The notes: generated by a model not told the origin, from the letters alone. 49,732 bases of DNA from Thiomargarita sp. (GCA_020721045.1 DYNN01000011.1:1-49732), one strand, 5' to 3'; positions 27,652 through 39,153 are shown, numbered from the stretch's first letter. Program-made: numbers and translations.

Positions 27652-28041
27652 TTAACCTGCCACAATATCGGGCAATTCTACAATAGGTCTATCGACTAAT
27701 TCAACGACAGCCATGGGTGCATTATCCCCTTTTCTATAACCATTTTTCAAGATACGCAAATAACCACCTGGTCTTTCTTTATAGCGCGGACCTAATTCAT
27801 TAAATAATTTAGTAACAATTTCACGATCACGCAACCTCGCAAAAGCTTGACGACGTCTCGCCACATTATCTTCTTTAGCTAAAGTAATCAATGGCTCAGC
27901 AACACGACGCAACTCTTTAGCCTTAGGTAAAGTGGTCTGTATGATTTCGTGACGCATTAAAGAAGCTGCCATATTCTTAAACATTGCTTTTCTATGACTA
28001 CTGGTACGATTTAATTTTCTACCTGAATGACGATGACGCAT
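27652..28041 (-). CDS. rplQ: 50S ribosomal protein L17
   Basis: Large-subunit protein near the peptide exit tunnel. The 129-residue sequence has the basic [21 protein letters not shown] start and the [16 protein letters not shown] core; E. coli L17 has 127 residues. It is the last gene of the alpha operon, 146 nt after rpoA and just before the terminator, as in most gammaproteobacteria. Confidence 0.98.
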   Translation of the reverse strand: MRHRHSGRKLNRTSSHRKAMFKNMAASLMRHEIIQTTLPKAKELRRVAEPLITLAKEDNVARRRQAFARLRDREIVTKLFNELGPRYKERPGGYLRILKNGYRKGDNAPMAVVELVDRPIVELPDIVAG

Positions 28042-28187
28042 AACAACTTAACCTTTATAACAACTTATTTTAGATAAAAATTTAATTTTGCGATCATTCA
28101 GTCAATCATACATCATTAACTAATATGAAAGCTACGAAAACATGCAAAGCCCTTATATAAACTCTGCATTATATCCAAATTAATTCA

Positions 28188-29186
28188 CTACTTACTCTGA
28201 CTCTCATCATAAAGTCCTAGTGGCGGCCAATTTTCTAAACGCATTCCCAACGACAACCCGCGCGACGCCAACACATCTTTTATTTCAGTCAAAGACTTCT
28301 TACCCAAATTAGGCGTCTTCAACAGTTCGGTTTCAGACTTCTGAATCAAATCGCCAATGTAATATATTTTCTCTGCTTTCAAACAATTAGCAGAACGTAC
28401 TGTCAATTCTAATTCATCAACAGGACGTAATAAAATGGGATCAATATCAATCTCTTCTTTATCAGGTTCAGTTTCGATATTACCTTCCAAATCAACAATA
28501 ACAGACAGTTGATTTTGCAAAATTGTTGCTGCTTGCCTAATAGCAGACTCTGGATCAATCGTGCCATTAGTTTCTAATTCGATAATCAACCGATCCAAGT
28601 CTGTACGTTGTTCTACTCGTGCGCTTTCAACAAAATAGGCGACTCGTGAAATAGGACTAAAGCAAGCATCCAACTTAAGATTGCCAACAGCTACATGATT
28701 ATCATCATCTAACAACATTTGTTGAGCAGGACGATAACCACGTCCCAACAACACTTTCAACGTCATACTCAATTCACCTGCTTCAGTCAAATGAGCGATA
28801 ACATGTTCTGGATTAACAATCTCTATATCTTGGGGTAAACTAATACTTTCAGCTCGAACAACCCCAGGACCCTTCTTTGTCAACTGCAAAGTGACTTCGC
28901 TGCGTCCATACATACGAATCGCTAACCCTTTCAGATTAAGCAAAATATCCGTTACATCTTCTTGAACGCCTTCAATTGTTGTGTACTCGTGAAGTACAGT
29001 ATCAATTGCAACTTCCACCACTGCAGCCCCAGGCAAAGAAGACAACAACACGCGTCTCAACGCATTCCCCAAGGTATAACCAAATCCACGATCTAATGGT
29101 TCTAAAGTCACTCTTGCCGTCGTCTCGTTGAGATGTTTAACATCAACAACACGCGGCTTTAATAATTCCATAAAACTGGATTGCAT
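28188..29186 (-). CDS. rpoA: RNA polymerase alpha subunit
   Basis: Alpha subunit that nucleates RNA polymerase assembly and contacts UP elements and activators. The N-terminal domain (residues about 1-230) has [16 protein letters not shown]; the C-terminal domain (about 245-325) has [16 protein letters not shown], whose Arg matches E. coli R265, and [16 protein letters not shown] longer reading from TTG 29237 would add 17 residues, but [12 protein letters not shown] matches the family start and CGGAG lies 6 nt upstream of ATG 29186, so 332 residues is preferred. The rpsD-rpoA spacer is 194 nt, wider than usual, with no clear hairpin. Confidence 0.97.
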   Translation of the reverse strand: MQSSFMELLKPRVVDVKHLNETTARVTLEPLDRGFGYTLGNALRRVLLSSLPGAAVVEVAIDTVLHEYTTIEGVQEDVTDILLNLKGLAIRMYGRSEVTLQLTKKGPGVVRAESISLPQDIEIVNPEHVIAHLTEAGELSMTLKVLLGRGYRPAQQMLLDDDNHVAVGNLKLDACFSPISRVAYFVESARVEQRTDLDRLIIELETNGTIDPESAIRQAATILQNQLSVIVDLEGNIETEPDKEEIDIDPILLRPVDELELTVRSANCLKAEKIYYIGDLIQKSETELLKTPNLGKKSLTEIKDVLASRGLSLGMRLENWPPLGLYDESQSK

Positions 29187-29380
29187 AGCGTACTCCGAAT
29201 TGTCCGCTTGGTCATAAATCTCAACATCATTCATCAAGATTTCATAACTTACATTCTCAACAAAACTGTTGCTTAGAAAGAATGAAGGCTCTTAAAGCGA
29301 TCTTGACTGCAACTGCTCTTCTGAGGCAGCACAATTTCTACGATATTACAGAAGACTAATAACTAAATAATTATCAAAAA

Positions 29381-30004
29381 TTACTTAGAATACAACTCAA
29401 CAACCAACTGTTCATTGATGTCGTTCGGTAAGTCCATACGCTCTGGTAGCTTTTTAAAGACACCTTCCATAGTGGAAGTATCAACGCTAACCCACTCTGG
29501 AATCCCATATTTATCAGCACTTTCTAACGCAGACTTAATCCGCAGTTGACCACGGCTCTTTTCTCGAATACTGACCTTATCTTGTGCTTTTAGCTGGTAA
29601 GAAGGAATATTCACAGTATTTCCATTTACCAAAACTGCTTTGTGGCTGACTAACTGTCTAGCTTCTGCCCGTGTTGCCGCAAATCCCATACGATAAACAA
29701 CGTTATCTAATCGAGATTCCAATAGTACTAGCAACAATTCACCCGTTGACCCCCTTAATTGGGTAGCCTTTTGGTAATAATTACGAAACTGCTTTTCCAA
29801 AATACCATACAATCTACGTAATTTTTGCTTTTCGCGCAACTGCAAAGCGTAGTCAGATGTACGTTGCCGTTTATCACCATGCTGTCCTGGCAATTTCTCC
29901 AACTTACACTTAGCACTCAACTCCTTAGAGCGACTTTTTAAGAATAAATCAATGCCGCCTTCACGTCGACTTAATTTACATTTAGGTCCAAGGTATCTCG
30001 CCAT
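29381..30004 (-). CDS. rpsD: 30S ribosomal protein S4
   Basis: Primary 16S rRNA-binding assembly protein; in E. coli it represses translation of the alpha operon. The 207 residues carry [16 protein letters not shown] and the S4 domain (about 97-160, [20 protein letters not shown]). AGGAG lies 8 nt before the ATG, one of the best ribosome-binding sites in the cluster. It lacks the N-terminal zinc-cysteine set of some S4 proteins, having one early Cys only. Confidence 0.98.
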   Translation of the reverse strand: MARYLGPKCKLSRREGGIDLFLKSRSKELSAKCKLEKLPGQHGDKRQRTSDYALQLREKQKLRRLYGILEKQFRNYYQKATQLRGSTGELLLVLLESRLDNVVYRMGFAATRAEARQLVSHKAVLVNGNTVNIPSYQLKAQDKVSIREKSRGQLRIKSALESADKYGIPEWVSVDTSTMEGVFKKLPERMDLPNDINEQLVVELYSK

Positions 30005-30019
30005 ATCACATCTCCTAAA

Positions 30020-30415
30020 TTAAACTCTGCGTCTCTTTGGGGGACGACAACCATTATGAGGAACAGGTGTTACGTCAGTAATGCTAGTGATTTTAAAGCC
30101 ATTAGCATTAAGAGAACGTACAGCTGATTCACGACCCGGACCTGGACCTTTAATACGTACTTCTAAATTCTTGACCCCAAATTCTTTAACAATCGCACCA
30201 AGTTTGTCAGCAGCGACTTGAGCTGCAAAGGGGGTACTTTTACGAGAACCACGAAAGCCACTGCCTCCGGCACTGGTCCAACCTAAAGAATTGCCTTGGC
30301 GGTCAGTAATAGTAATAATAGTATTATTAAAAGAAGCATGTATATGGGCGATGCCCTCACTTACATTTTTCTTTACTTTTTTAGTACGTGCGCGGGATAA
30401 TGCTGGTTTTGCCAT
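30020..30415 (-). CDS. rpsK: 30S ribosomal protein S11
   Basis: Platform protein of the small subunit at the E site. The 131 residues include [14 protein letters not shown], the [14 protein letters not shown] loop and the C-terminal CRPPKRRRV. The gene ends 15 nt before rpsD. Its ATG has no Shine-Dalgarno; instead the heptamer TAACTGA ends 2 nt upstream (30424-30418). Confidence 0.98.
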   Translation of the reverse strand: MAKPALSRARTKKVKKNVSEGIAHIHASFNNTIITITDRQGNSLGWTSAGGSGFRGSRKSTPFAAQVAADKLGAIVKEFGVKNLEVRIKGPGPGRESAVRSLNANGFKITSITDVTPVPHNGCRPPKRRRV

Positions 30416-30417
30416 AA

Positions 30418-30424
30418 TCAGTTA
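30418..30424 (-). repeat. TAACTGA heptamer upstream of rpsK
   Basis: Sense-strand TAACTGA followed by TT and the rpsK ATG. It occupies the place where a Shine-Dalgarno would be expected. Confidence 0.6.
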
Positions 30425-30473
30425 TTCATTAATTGATGATCACATCCTTAAGAGTGATATATATAAATGGTGT

Positions 30474-30830
30474 CTATTTCTTAATAACTTTGCGTGGACC
30501 CTTACGGGTACGTGCATTAGTGCGAGTTCTCTGTCCACGCACAGGTAAACCACGACGATGCCGTATTCCACGATAACAAGCTAAATCCATTAGTCGTTTA
30601 ATATTCATCGCGATTTCACGTCGTAAGTCGCCTTCTACATTATACTTAGCAACTTCCACGCGCAACTTCTCTAAATCATCTTCAGATAAATCTTTTATTT
30701 TTACGGTTGGTAAAATTCCAGCGGACTCACAAATATGCCGTGCGCTAGTTGAACCAATACCATAAATTGCTGTCAACGCGACAACTGCATGCTTTTGCAC
30801 TGGGATATTGATACCAGCAATACGTGCCAT
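30474..30830 (-). CDS. rpsM: 30S ribosomal protein S13
   Basis: Head protein that bridges to the 50S subunit and contacts P-site tRNA. The 118 residues include [20 protein letters not shown], the helix-hairpin-helix [14 protein letters not shown] and the basic tail [18 protein letters not shown]. It is the first gene of the alpha operon, 182 nt after rpmJ. The leader of this operon is the S4 target in E. coli; I could not identify the pseudoknot here. Confidence 0.98.
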   Translation of the reverse strand: MARIAGINIPVQKHAVVALTAIYGIGSTSARHICESAGILPTVKIKDLSEDDLEKLRVEVAKYNVEGDLRREIAMNIKRLMDLACYRGIRHRRGLPVRGQRTRTNARTRKGPRKVIKK

Positions 30831-30843
30831 AAATTATTCTCTT

Positions 30844-30850
30844 TCAGTTA
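30844..30850 (-). repeat. TAACTGA heptamer upstream of rpsM
   Basis: Sense-strand TAACTGA ends 13 nt before the rpsM ATG and lies within TTGATAACTGAAAG. GAGAA follows between it and the start as a weak Shine-Dalgarno. Confidence 0.55.
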
Positions 30851-31012
30851 TCAATCTATATCAATTACTACCAAAACCTACTAACCAAGTAATTGTTTTG
30901 ACTCTTACTTAAAAATGCCAAAACTAGCACCCTGTATATCTTATCTAAGGAACTTTCTTCTTGGTACTTTCCTTACTACTTTAGTGGTTTTTGTTATAAC
31001 TGTCAACTGTCG

Positions 31013-31126
31013 TTATCCTTGACGTTGTTTGTGACGTTTATCAACGCAAACAACCCGTACTGTACCATTACGGCGAATAATCTTACAGTTTCGACAAATC
31101 TTCTTAACCGACGATCTTACTTTCAT
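31013..31126 (-). CDS. rpmJ: 50S ribosomal protein L36
   Basis: The smallest ribosomal protein, 37 residues, in its usual place between secY and rpsM. The translation begins [19 protein letters not shown] and ends in DKRHKQRQG. Cys11, Cys14, Cys27 and His32 form the zinc-binding set, so this is the zinc-dependent form. GGAG lies 8 nt before the ATG on the minus strand. Confidence 0.96.
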   Translation of the reverse strand: MKVRSSVKKICRNCKIIRRNGTVRVVCVDKRHKQRQG

Positions 31127-31177
31127 TTATCTGCTCCAGAAATTCCTAGGTAATCCATCAACCTAAAGGTTTTAATC

Positions 31178-32512
31178 TTAACGAATCATAGGATTACGTC
31201 CATGCCCCTTCAAATTAGCCTTTTTCATTAAACCTTCATATTGATGCGACATCAAATGTGCTTGCACTTGCGCCATAAAATCCATTGTGACTACAACGAT
31301 AATTAACAACGACGTACCACCAAAATAAAAAGGCACATTCCATTTCAAAGTCAAAAATTCTGGTAATAAGCAAACACTTGTAATATACACAGCACCTGCC
31401 AATGTCAAACGGGACATAATTCTATCAATATGCTCTGCCGTCTGCCTACCTGGACGCACACCAGGAATAAATGCCCCTGATTTTTTTAAATTATCCGCCG
31501 TTTCCTTAGGATTAAATACAATCGCCGTGTAGAAAAAACAGAAAAACACGATAGCCACCGCGTATAACATCACATATAAAGGCTGTCCAGGCGAAAGAGT
31601 TTGAGAAATATTCTTTAACCATTCCATTCCTTCAGTGCTACCAAACCATCCCCCAAGAGTTGCTGGGAATAAGATGATACTAGAGGCAAAAATAGGAGGA
31701 ATAACACCAGACATATTAAGCTTTAAAGGTAAATGTGTGCTTTGCCCGGCGTAAACTTTATTACCTATTTGGCGCTTGGCGTAATTGACTGTAATACGCC
31801 GCTGCCCTCGCTCCACAAATACTACAAATGCTGTGACTAACAAAACAATCATAAACAAAAGTAATACACTTAAGATATGTAATTGTCCAGTGCGAGCTAG
31901 TTCTAATGTACCACCTACTGCAGCAGGCAATCCAGCCACGATACCAGAAAAAATGATAATAGAAATACCGTTACCAATTCCACGCTCAGTGATCTGCTCT
32001 CCTAACCACATTAAAAACATCGTACCTGCTACCAAAGTCATTACAGCAGTAATGCGAAAGGCAAGTCCAGGATGAACAACAACACCTTGACTTTCCAGAG
32101 CAATTGCAACACCGATAGATTGAAAAGTAGCCAACCCTAAAGTAGCATACCGGGTATATTGACTAATCTTCCGTTGCCCAGAGGGGCCTTCTTTCTTTAA
32201 TTGTTCCAGCTTAGGAGACACAACCGATAACAACTGCATAATAATGGAAGCCGAAATATATGGCATAATACCAATGGCAAACACTGAAAAACGCATCAAC
32301 GCACCTCCCGAAAACATGTTAAACATGTCCAAGATAGTACCTTGTTGTTGCTTAAACATTTCTTCCAAAGCCATCGGATCAATACCCGGTACAGGAATAA
32401 ACGTACCAATCCGAAAAACGATAATCGCACCCAACACAAACAGCAAACGCTGCTTAAGTTCCGTCAATCCACCTAGTTTATCTAGTGCGCCAGTTGGAAA
32501 GTTAATAGCCAC
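31178..32512 (-). CDS. secY: Protein translocase subunit SecY
   Basis: Channel subunit of the SecYEG inner-membrane translocon. The 444 residues form ten membrane helices; the plug region, PVPGIDP after helix 1 and the cytoplasmic loop [15 protein letters not shown] are recognisable. The start is GTG (32512) with AGAGG 5 nt upstream. It is the standard last-but-one gene of the spc operon, downstream of rplO. Confidence 0.97.
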   Translation of the reverse strand: MAINFPTGALDKLGGLTELKQRLLFVLGAIIVFRIGTFIPVPGIDPMALEEMFKQQQGTILDMFNMFSGGALMRFSVFAIGIMPYISASIIMQLLSVVSPKLEQLKKEGPSGQRKISQYTRYATLGLATFQSIGVAIALESQGVVVHPGLAFRITAVMTLVAGTMFLMWLGEQITERGIGNGISIIIFSGIVAGLPAAVGGTLELARTGQLHILSVLLLFMIVLLVTAFVVFVERGQRRITVNYAKRQIGNKVYAGQSTHLPLKLNMSGVIPPIFASSIILFPATLGGWFGSTEGMEWLKNISQTLSPGQPLYVMLYAVAIVFFCFFYTAIVFNPKETADNLKKSGAFIPGVRPGRQTAEHIDRIMSRLTLAGAVYITSVCLLPEFLTLKWNVPFYFGGTSLLIIVVVTMDFMAQVQAHLMSHQYEGLMKKANLKGHGRNPMIR

Positions 32513-32600
32513 AAAAACCTCTTTAATTCAGCTACATAACATTATACGTTACAAAACAAACGCTAACATTAATCTCTAGCTAAAAACTGTTTATCAAAAT

Positions 32601-33035
32601 TTACGCTTCGATACTGCCGCCAGCAGTCTCTATTGCTGTACGCGCGCCCTTTGTTACTGCTAATCCACGAATCTTAACCGCTTTAGTTAACTTACCAGAA
32701 GCGATCACCTTAACATAACGCACAGTTTGAGGGACCAGATTAGCTGCTTTTAAACTCGCTATATCAACCACGTCTTGTTGAACCTTTTCCAACTCATGCA
32801 GACGAACCTCAGCTGTTTCTTTGGCTTTCAAGGAAGTAAAACCCACTTTAGGTAAACGCCTTTGTAAAGGCATTTGCCCGCCCTCAAAACCGACTTTGTG
32901 AAATCCACCCGCGCGCGCCTTTTGTCCCTTGTGTCCACGTCCACAAGTCTTGCCTAAGCCAGACCCAATACCGCGACCCACTCGCTTACTCGCTTGTTTT
33001 GCACCCTCACTAGGCTTTAAAGTATTCAGACGCAT
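32601..33035 (-). CDS. rplO: 50S ribosomal protein L15
   Basis: Late assembly protein of the large subunit. The 144 residues show the Gly-rich basic N-terminal extension ([20 protein letters not shown]) that penetrates 23S rRNA and a compact C-terminal domain with [14 protein letters not shown]. It lies 3 nt after the rpmD stop. Confidence 0.98.
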   Translation of the reverse strand: MRLNTLKPSEGAKQASKRVGRGIGSGLGKTCGRGHKGQKARAGGFHKVGFEGGQMPLQRRLPKVGFTSLKAKETAEVRLHELEKVQQDVVDIASLKAANLVPQTVRYVKVIASGKLTKAVKIRGLAVTKGARTAIETAGGSIEA

Positions 33036-33038
33036 AAG

Positions 33039-33221
33039 TTATACTTCCTCAACTTTAAGCATATAGCTCACTTTATTAATCATTCCACGTACCTCCGGCG
33101 TATCTTTAAGCTCTACCGTATGGTGCATACGCCGTAGACCCAAACCCCTAACACAAGCTTGATGCTTAGGCAGACGTCCATAAATGCTACGGATTTGGGT
33201 GACTTTAACCATTTTTGTCAT
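33039..33221 (-). CDS. rpmD: 50S ribosomal protein L30
   Basis: Small large-subunit protein; the 60-residue reading [20 protein letters not shown] matches E. coli (59). The open frame extends to 33254, but GGAG at 33232-33229 stands 7 nt before ATG 33221 (and 4 nt before the tandem ATG 33224), so the longer N-terminus is rejected. It sits between rpsE and rplO as usual. Confidence 0.95.
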   Translation of the reverse strand: MTKMVKVTQIRSIYGRLPKHQACVRGLGLRRMHHTVELKDTPEVRGMINKVSYMLKVEEV

Positions 33222-33303
33222 CATTATTCTCCAGAAATTAAGGGCACTCAACATTACAATAATGCTTTGCTACAAAAGGTTCTGAATACCTAAGTTCTCA
33301 AAC

Positions 33304-33855
33304 CTATTTGGCCTGCGCAGTTTGTGCACCTGAAATTTCTTCTGCGGGTCTAATTTCCTCTACGGTCTTACCACGTTTTGCAGCAATACTTTCTACATTA
33401 GACATGGTCGTCAGACCTCTAAAGGTAGCACGAACAACATTAATAGGGTTAGAAGAACCAATGGATTTTGCTAACACATCGCGTATGCCTAATACCTCAA
33501 AAACTGCTCGCATTGCACCGCCTGCAATAATACCTGTTCCTTCAGAAGCTGGCTGCATATAAACCCTTGCAGCACCGTGTTTAGCCATGATGGAATACTG
33601 CAAAGTTGTACCTTTTAATTGTACTATATGCATATTTTTACGGGCATTATCCATTGCTTTTTGAATAGCTAAAGGCACTTCACGGGCTTTACCATAACCA
33701 AATCCTATTTTACCCTTACCATCCCCTACAACTGTCAGCGCAGTAAAGCTGAATATCCGCCCACCCTTCACCACTTTGGCGACACGGTTAACGGCAACTA
33801 ACTTTTCTACCAAGTTGTCATTTCTTGTGCTCGTTTGCAGATCGTAATTTGCCAT
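33304..33855 (-). CDS. rpsE: 30S ribosomal protein S5
   Basis: Decoding-fidelity protein with an N-terminal double-stranded RNA-binding fold ([18 protein letters not shown]) and a C-terminal S5 fold ([19 protein letters not shown]). At 183 residues it is longer than E. coli S5 (167) because of an acidic, Ala-rich tail after residue ~165 ([18 protein letters not shown]). Confidence 0.98.
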   Translation of the reverse strand: MANYDLQTSTRNDNLVEKLVAVNRVAKVVKGGRIFSFTALTVVGDGKGKIGFGYGKAREVPLAIQKAMDNARKNMHIVQLKGTTLQYSIMAKHGAARVYMQPASEGTGIIAGGAMRAVFEVLGIRDVLAKSIGSSNPINVVRATFRGLTTMSNVESIAAKRGKTVEEIRPAEEISGAQTAQAK

Positions 33856-33869
33856 ATTCTTCGTTTCAA

Positions 33870-34226
33870 TTAAAAAATCAAACCATTTTCACGGGCATTT
33901 TCTGCTAATGCCTTGATGCGACCATGATATTTAAATCCAGATCGATCAAAAGCCACCTCAGTAATGCCAGCAGTTTTTGCTTTTTCAGCAATCATTTTAC
34001 CTACAATCTCTGCCGCCTTAATATTGCCACCATAAGTATTATCTTGTTTAAATGCTTTATCTAAACTTGAAGCACTGGCCAACACTTGCGAGCCAGTAGG
34101 TGCAATAATTTGCGCATAAATATGGTTAGGGGTTTTATAAACACACAACCGATGTGCGCCTAACTCTCTAATTTTTGCACGTGTACGACGCGCACGACGC
34201 AAACGAACTATTTTTTTATCTATCAC
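33870..34226 (-). CDS. rplR: 50S ribosomal protein L18
   Basis: 5S rRNA-binding protein of the central protuberance, 118 residues, with [19 protein letters not shown] and [20 protein letters not shown]. The start is GTG 34226 with GGAG 7 nt upstream. It lies 14 nt after rplF and 14 nt before rpsE. Confidence 0.97.
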   Translation of the reverse strand: MIDKKIVRLRRARRTRAKIRELGAHRLCVYKTPNHIYAQIIAPTGSQVLASASSLDKAFKQDNTYGGNIKAAEIVGKMIAEKAKTAGITEVAFDRSGFKYHGRIKALAENARENGLIF

Positions 34227-34240
34227 GCCTTATCTCCGAT

Positions 34241-34774
34241 CTATTTCTTCTTGGTTTCTTTCATTGCAATTACTTCATCGGAATAGCGAACACCCTTACC
34301 TTTGTAAGGCTCTGGTGGGCGATAAGCACGAATATTTGCAGCAACCTGACCTACCAATTGCTTATCAATCCCTTTAACCAAAATTTCAGTTTGGGTGGGC
34401 GTGACTATCGTAATACCATCTGGTATATCAAATGCGACTGGATGTGAAAATCCCAAAGTCAAATTTAATTTCTTACCTTCCACCTGTGCACGATAACCCA
34501 CGCCAACAAGAGTCAATTTCCTTTCAAATCCCTGAGCTACCCCTTTTACCATATTATTAACTAAAGCGCGCATCGTACCTGCCAAGGCATTCGCTGCTTT
34601 AGAAGTATCATTTGGAACAAAAGTTAGGATATTGTCAGTTAATTTAACTTCAATTTCTGTCGGAATCATTTGTTCTAGCTGTCCATTACCACTCTTTAAG
34701 GAAATAAACCTCTTTTGCAAGGTAACATCAACTCCCTTTGGAATAGCAATAGGATTTTTAGCAACTCTGGACAT
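34241..34774 (-). CDS. rplF: 50S ribosomal protein L6
   Basis: Protein near the factor-binding site, 177 residues with two alpha/beta repeats; [17 protein letters not shown] opens it and the C-terminal [16 protein letters not shown] signature is intact. Confidence 0.98.
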   Translation of the reverse strand: MSRVAKNPIAIPKGVDVTLQKRFISLKSGNGQLEQMIPTEIEVKLTDNILTFVPNDTSKAANALAGTMRALVNNMVKGVAQGFERKLTLVGVGYRAQVEGKKLNLTLGFSHPVAFDIPDGITIVTPTQTEILVKGIDKQLVGQVAANIRAYRPPEPYKGKGVRYSDEVIAMKETKKK

Positions 34775-34874
34775 ATTTTTTCAACTTAAATTTAAATAAC
34801 TAATAGAGAAATTATATGTAACCTAATTCTTTATAAAAGGTAATATAGTTTAGGTATTTATAGTAATAACTAAC

Positions 34875-35267
34875 TTACGACACAAAGCACAATACTTCGC
34901 CACCGTGTCCCGCCGCCTGAGCTGCTTTATCTGTCATCAAACCATGCGATGTTGAAACTATCGCAATACCTAAACCATCCAATACTTTAGGTAATTTATC
35001 TTTAGGCTGATAAGCACGTAAACCAGGACGACTCACCCGCGTAATCTTATCAATCGCAGGTTTACCAAGATAATACTTTAAAATTACTGTTATAGTCGCC
35101 TTCATACCTTCTGTTGCACTATAATCAATAATGTATCCTTCTTCCTTTAGCACTTTAGCAATTGCCAATTTTACCTTGGAAGCAGGCATTTCTACTTGTT
35201 TCTTACGTGCCGCCTGACCGTTACGAATACGAGTCAACATATCGGCAATAGGGTCTGTCATACTCAT
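34875..35267 (-). CDS. rpsH: 30S ribosomal protein S8
   Basis: Central-domain assembly protein and, in E. coli, the translational repressor of the spc operon. The 130 residues include [18 protein letters not shown] and the C-terminal [12 protein letters not shown]. Two in-frame ATGs (35267 and 35261) are possible; the first matches the E. coli N-terminus. Confidence 0.98.
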   Translation of the reverse strand: MSMTDPIADMLTRIRNGQAARKKQVEMPASKVKLAIAKVLKEEGYIIDYSATEGMKATITVILKYYLGKPAIDKITRVSRPGLRAYQPKDKLPKVLDGLGIAIVSTSHGLMTDKAAQAAGHGGEVLCFVS

Positions 35268-35302
35268 ATACTTAAGTTACCCATTGATAGTGTCATTTAA
35301 TT

Positions 35303-35608
35303 TTACCAACTAGCCTTAACTAATCCTGGAATAAAACCTTGCATAGCTGACTCCCGTAACTTGTTACGAGACAAACCGAATTTTCGATAATAACCATGCG
35401 GACGACCAGTAATACGACAACGATTACGAATGCGAGAAGGACTAGAATTACGTGGTAACAATTGAAACCTACGTCTTGCCTCATCCTTAGCTTCTTCAGT
35501 TGCCTGAACACTTGATAAAATTTCTTTTAATTTAGCTCGTTTAGCTGCATACTTTTTAACGGTATGAATACGTTTTTGTTCGCGATTAATAATAGATTGC
35601 TTTGCCAT
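35303..35608 (-). CDS. rpsN: 30S ribosomal protein S14 (zinc-independent form)
   Basis: A 101-residue long-form S14 without the CxxC...CxxC zinc set; [20 protein letters not shown] is the conserved 16S-binding block. It follows rplE by 7 nt. Confidence 0.97.
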   Translation of the reverse strand: MAKQSIINREQKRIHTVKKYAAKRAKLKEILSSVQATEEAKDEARRRFQLLPRNSSPSRIRNRCRITGRPHGYYRKFGLSRNKLRESAMQGFIPGLVKASW

Positions 35609-35615
35609 ATTATTC

Positions 35616-36155
35616 TCAATTTCTAAACGGAAAACTGAACGCGCTCAGTAAAGCTCGTCCTTCTTCATCCGTTCGTGCTGTTGTTGTAATAATAATGTCC
35701 ATACCACGTAACATGTCGATTTTATCGTAATCTATTTCCGGAAAAATAATTTGTTCCTTAATGCCTAAACTATAATTACCTCTACCATCAAACGATTTAC
35801 CACTGAAACCACGAAAATCTCGAATACGCGGAATAGCAACGCTTACTAAACGATCTAAAAATTCATACATACGCTCACGACGTAGAGTGACTTTACAACC
35901 GATAGGCCACTCTTCACGAATTTTAAAATTCGCAATAGACTTACGCGCTTTAGTTACAACTGGCTTCTGCCCTGCAATGGCAATCATATCTGCCATTGCC
36001 TTATCAATAATTTTTTTATCACCAACCGCCTCACCTAAGCCCATATTTAAAGTGATTTTCTCGATCTTAGGCACTTGCATCACGTTATCATATTTAAATT
36101 GTTCTATGAGTCGCGGTATGACTGCTTCGTGATAATATTTTTGTAATCTTGCCAT
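35616..36155 (-). CDS. rplE: 50S ribosomal protein L5
   Basis: 5S rRNA-binding protein contacting P-site tRNA; 179 residues, as in E. coli. [15 protein letters not shown] and [20 protein letters not shown] are conserved. Confidence 0.98.
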   Translation of the reverse strand: MARLQKYYHEAVIPRLIEQFKYDNVMQVPKIEKITLNMGLGEAVGDKKIIDKAMADMIAIAGQKPVVTKARKSIANFKIREEWPIGCKVTLRRERMYEFLDRLVSVAIPRIRDFRGFSGKSFDGRGNYSLGIKEQIIFPEIDYDKIDMLRGMDIIITTTARTDEEGRALLSAFSFPFRN

Positions 36156-36212
36156 ATTAAACCTTTTAAGTTAAAAGAAAAGCGGATATAACTTGCGATT
36201 TTCTTTTACTTT

Positions 36213-36530
36213 TTAACTATCTAATACTTCACCGTTGGACTTAAAATATCTCACTTTTTTACCATCAGCAAGAAATTTAAAACCTACTTTATCTGCCTTA
36301 TTTGTGGCAGGATTGAGTAATGCAACGTTAGAAATATGTATCGGCAATTCTTTATCAATAATACCACCAGGTACATTGCGAACGGGATTAGCCTTAGTGT
36401 GCCGTTTAACGACATTAATTCCTTCCACTACAACATATTTATCATCAATAACGCGAAGTACTCTGCCATTTTTGTCTTTGTCTTTGCCCGTAATGACAAC
36501 GACATCATCTTCTTTTTTTATTCTACGCAT
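36213..36530 (-). CDS. rplX: 50S ribosomal protein L24
   Basis: Assembly initiator that binds the 5' end of 23S rRNA. The 105 residues hold a KOW motif ([19 protein letters not shown]) and [15 protein letters not shown]. Confidence 0.98.
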   Translation of the reverse strand: MRRIKKEDDVVVITGKDKDKNGRVLRVIDDKYVVVEGINVVKRHTKANPVRNVPGGIIDKELPIHISNVALLNPATNKADKVGFKFLADGKKVRYFKSNGEVLDS

Positions 36531-36588
36531 AGTTGTAAATTACCAATTGCTTTATCAAGTACCAACTCGATAATGGCTTGAATTACAC

Positions 36589-36957
36589 TTATAACACTTC
36601 TGGTGCAAGTGAAATAATCTTCATAAAGTGTTCGGTTCTAAGCTCACGTGTGACAGGGCCAAAAATACGTGTGCCTATGGGTTGTCGTTGATTATTAAGT
36701 AAAACGGCTGCATTATTATCAAATCGAATGACAGAACCGTCAGCACGTCTAATACCTTTGCGTGTTCTGACGACTACAGCGTTATAAACATCCCCTTTTT
36801 TCACTTTGGAACGAGGGATAGCTTCCCTGATGCTGACTTTAATAATATCACCAATTCTTGCATAACGACGATGTGACCCACCTAATACTTTGATACACAT
36901 TAACCGACGTGCGCCACTATTGTCAGCGACATCGAGTTGGGTTTGCATTTGTATCAT
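36589..36957 (-). CDS. rplN: 50S ribosomal protein L14
   Basis: Subunit-interface protein next to L19 and helix 44; first gene of the spc operon. The 122-residue reading starts [18 protein letters not shown], as in E. coli. The frame can be extended to TTG 36975, but those six codons overlap the GGAG ribosome-binding site and are not conserved. Confidence 0.97.
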   Translation of the reverse strand: MIQMQTQLDVADNSGARRLMCIKVLGGSHRRYARIGDIIKVSIREAIPRSKVKKGDVYNAVVVRTRKGIRRADGSVIRFDNNAAVLLNNQRQPIGTRIFGPVTRELRTEHFMKIISLAPEVL

Positions 36958-37137
36958 GGTTTTATAACTCTCCAATTACGGTGAATGTGACCGCCCACAA
37001 AAGACGAGAATAATAACATTAAATCATAGCTATGAGAATAGGTCAGTCTCATTTATTTGAACACTGCAAACTTTCGCCTAGCTTATTTTCTCAGAATTTA
37101 GCCATGCGCAAGGACACAAACGCCGCCATAGCAGGCA

Positions 37138-37422
37138 TTAAACAATCACCGCGCGTGTAATAATTTTATGTAAACGCCATGATTTTGTTTTAGAAAGTGG
37201 ACGACATTGCTCAATTGACACCACATCACCTTCTTGACAATCATTATTCTCATCATGGGCGTGAAACTTTGTTGAACGCTTAATATACTTACCATACTTT
37301 GGATGTTTTACCGTACGCTCAACCAACACCGTAACCGTCTTGTGCATCTTGTTACTGATTACACGCCCAGTTTCAGTGCGAGCTCCCCTCTCTTGAACAT
37401 TAGATTCTACCGCTTCACTCAT
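37138..37422 (-). CDS. rpsQ: 30S ribosomal protein S17
   Basis: OB-fold primary rRNA-binding protein, last gene of the S10 operon. The 94 residues include [20 protein letters not shown] and [15 protein letters not shown]; the N-terminus is about 10 residues longer than E. coli S17. It overlaps rpmC by 4 nt (ATGA). Confidence 0.97.
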   Translation of the reverse strand: MSEAVESNVQERGARTETGRVISNKMHKTVTVLVERTVKHPKYGKYIKRSTKFHAHDENNDCQEGDVVSIEQCRPLSKTKSWRLHKIITRAVIV

Positions 37423-37616
37423 ACTGTACTACCTTTTTTTTCATTTAATACGGTCTTAATACGAGCTATATCGTGCCGTATCACCTTAAATTGATGATAT
37501 CGGTTCAACCGATCGTTACTTTTTTGCATCCGCAATTTAAATTGCTCTCGCATAAGTTCTAGTAATTCTTGCTTTAATTCAGCAGTATTTTTACTACGAA
37601 GTTCACTTGCTTTCAT
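37419..37616 (-). CDS. rpmC: 50S ribosomal protein L29
   Basis: A 65-residue helical hairpin at the tunnel exit, [21 protein letters not shown]. Its ATG overlaps the rplP stop by 1 nt (TAATG) and its stop overlaps rpsQ, so rplP-rpmC-rpsQ are translationally coupled. Confidence 0.97.
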   Translation of the reverse strand: MKASELRSKNTAELKQELLELMREQFKLRMQKSNDRLNRYHQFKVIRHDIARIKTVLNEKKGSTV

Positions 37617-38029
37617 TACATCACCGTGCGGCTTACAAAGGTGGTAGAAATAGACAACTTGGCTGACGCTAAACGAAAAGCTTCGCGAGCATCATTTTCG
37701 GGTACACCCTGTACTTCGTACAAAACCTTACCCGGTTGGATTAATGCAACCCAATATTCCACATTACCCTTACCTTTACCCATACGTACTTCCAAAGGTT
37801 TCTTGGTAATAGGCTTGTCTGGAAAAATGCGAATCCACACCTTACCGCCCCGTTTCAAATAACGGGTAATGGTACGTCGTGCTGCTTCAATCTGTCTTGC
37901 CGTGATACGACCACGGCCTGTCGCTTTTAAACCGTATTCACCAAAACTAACTTTATTACCGTTCATCGCCAATCCACGATTACGGTTTTTCATTTGTTTT
38001 CTGTATTTGGTGCGATTAGGCTGTAACAT
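37616..38029 (-). CDS. rplP: 50S ribosomal protein L16
   Basis: A-site tRNA-contacting protein, 137 residues, with [21 protein letters not shown] and [15 protein letters not shown]; the Arg of the RMGKGKG segment matches the site hydroxylated by RoxA in E. coli. Confidence 0.98.
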   Translation of the reverse strand: MLQPNRTKYRKQMKNRNRGLAMNGNKVSFGEYGLKATGRGRITARQIEAARRTITRYLKRGGKVWIRIFPDKPITKKPLEVRMGKGKGNVEYWVALIQPGKVLYEVQGVPENDAREAFRLASAKLSISTTFVSRTVM

Positions 38030-38041
38030 GTCAATTATCCC

Positions 38042-38722
38042 CTATTTACGCCCTGCACTGACTGCATCACTTGATGACTCTTGTAAAGCATGTTTTCCTA
38101 ATATTTCACCTTTAAAAATCCACACTTTAACACCGATTACACCGTAAGTGGTATGCGCTTCTGCAAAACCATAATCAATATCAGCACGTAAAGTATGCAA
38201 AGGTACACGCCCTTCACGATACCATTCTACACGCGCAATCTCGGCGCCATTCAAACGTCCACTTACATTAATTCGAATACCTTGAGCACCCAAACGCATC
38301 GCATTACTTACCGCACGCTTCATTGCTCGTCTAAACATAATACGACGTTCTAATTGTTGAGCAACACTCGCTGCAACTAATGTTGAATCTAATTCAGGTT
38401 TACGAATTTCCTCTACACTTAAATGTACAGGAATCGCCATCATTTCAGAGACTTCCTTACGCAAAGCATCAATGTCTTCACCTTTTTTGCCGATTACAAT
38501 ACCCGGACGTGCAGTATGAATAATGATACGTGCATTTCGCGCAGGTCTTTCAATACGTACTTCACTGACGGACGCTTGTGCTAGTTTACTCTTAATGAAT
38601 TCGCGCACTTTCAGATCAGTATTCAAATAGTTTGCGAAGTCCTTACTACTTGCATACCATTTAGACGACCAATCTTTAACAATGCCTAAACGAATACCAG
38701 TAGGATGTACTTTTTGCCCCAT
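38042..38722 (-). CDS. rpsC: 30S ribosomal protein S3
   Basis: mRNA-entry-channel protein, 226 residues, with [18 protein letters not shown], a type II KH domain (about 38-106, [16 protein letters not shown]) and the C-terminal [14 protein letters not shown]. Confidence 0.98.
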   Translation of the reverse strand: MGQKVHPTGIRLGIVKDWSSKWYASSKDFANYLNTDLKVREFIKSKLAQASVSEVRIERPARNARIIIHTARPGIVIGKKGEDIDALRKEVSEMMAIPVHLSVEEIRKPELDSTLVAASVAQQLERRIMFRRAMKRAVSNAMRLGAQGIRINVSGRLNGAEIARVEWYREGRVPLHTLRADIDYGFAEAHTTYGVIGVKVWIFKGEILGKHALQESSSDAVSAGRK

Positions 38723-38742
38723 ACTGCTTTTCCTCTTTATAA

Positions 38743-39075
38743 TTAACGATCTGAAAGTATAATTTCAATATGACTAGTACGCTTAAAAATTCTGTTTCCA
38801 CGTCCCTTGGCACGCGCATGCATACGCTTCATAACTGGGCCCTCGTTGACACAAATAGTTGCAACAAGTAATTCATCTACATCTGCACCTTCGTTATGTT
38901 CTGCATTAGCGATAGCAGCATTTAGTGTTTTTTTAATTAAATCAGCAGCTTTTTTATTACTAAAATTCAATATATTCAATGCTTTCTCCACTTGTAAACC
39001 CCGAATTTGATCGGCAACCAAGCGGCACTTTTGTGGAGAAATATGTGCATATTTATAAATACTAGAAATTTCCAT
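38743..39075 (-). CDS. rplV: 50S ribosomal protein L22
   Basis: Exit-tunnel protein whose beta-hairpin ([20 protein letters not shown]) forms the constriction. The 110-residue form begins [18 protein letters not shown] at ATG 39075; a TTG at 39087 would add four residues drawn from an intergenic repeat. No Shine-Dalgarno is visible, and TAACTGATAG-type repeats fill the leader (39080-39153). Confidence 0.97.
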   Translation of the reverse strand: MEISSIYKYAHISPQKCRLVADQIRGLQVEKALNILNFSNKKAADLIKKTLNAAIANAEHNEGADVDELLVATICVNEGPVMKRMHARAKGRGNRIFKRTSHIEIILSDR

Positions 39076-39079
39076 ATCA

Positions 39080-39153
39080 GCTATCAACCAACTATCAGTT
39101 ATCAGTGATTAATTACCGGCTATCAGTTAGCAATGAACCTTAGCTACCAGTTA
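39080..39153 (-). repeat. TAACTGATAG direct-repeat array upstream of rplV
   Basis: Read on the minus strand, the units TAACTGGTAGC (from 39153), TAACTGATAGC (from 39129), TAACTGATAGT (from 39101) and TGGTTGATAGC (from 39090) occur at intervals of 24, 28 and 11 nt, ending 4-5 nt before the rplV ATG. Two units contain exact TAACTGA. They make up most of the 116-nt rpsS-rplV spacer. Confidence 0.65.

Noticed and set aside
29187-29237. 17-residue N-terminal extension of rpoA from a TTG start
   Set aside because: The downstream ATG 29186 has CGGAG 6 nt upstream and gives the conserved alpha-subunit N-terminus.
39080-39153. CRISPR-like array upstream of rplV
   Set aside because: The units are about 11 nt with irregular 11-28-nt intervals and degenerate sequence, and there are no cas genes; they are TAACTGA-type intergenic repeats.
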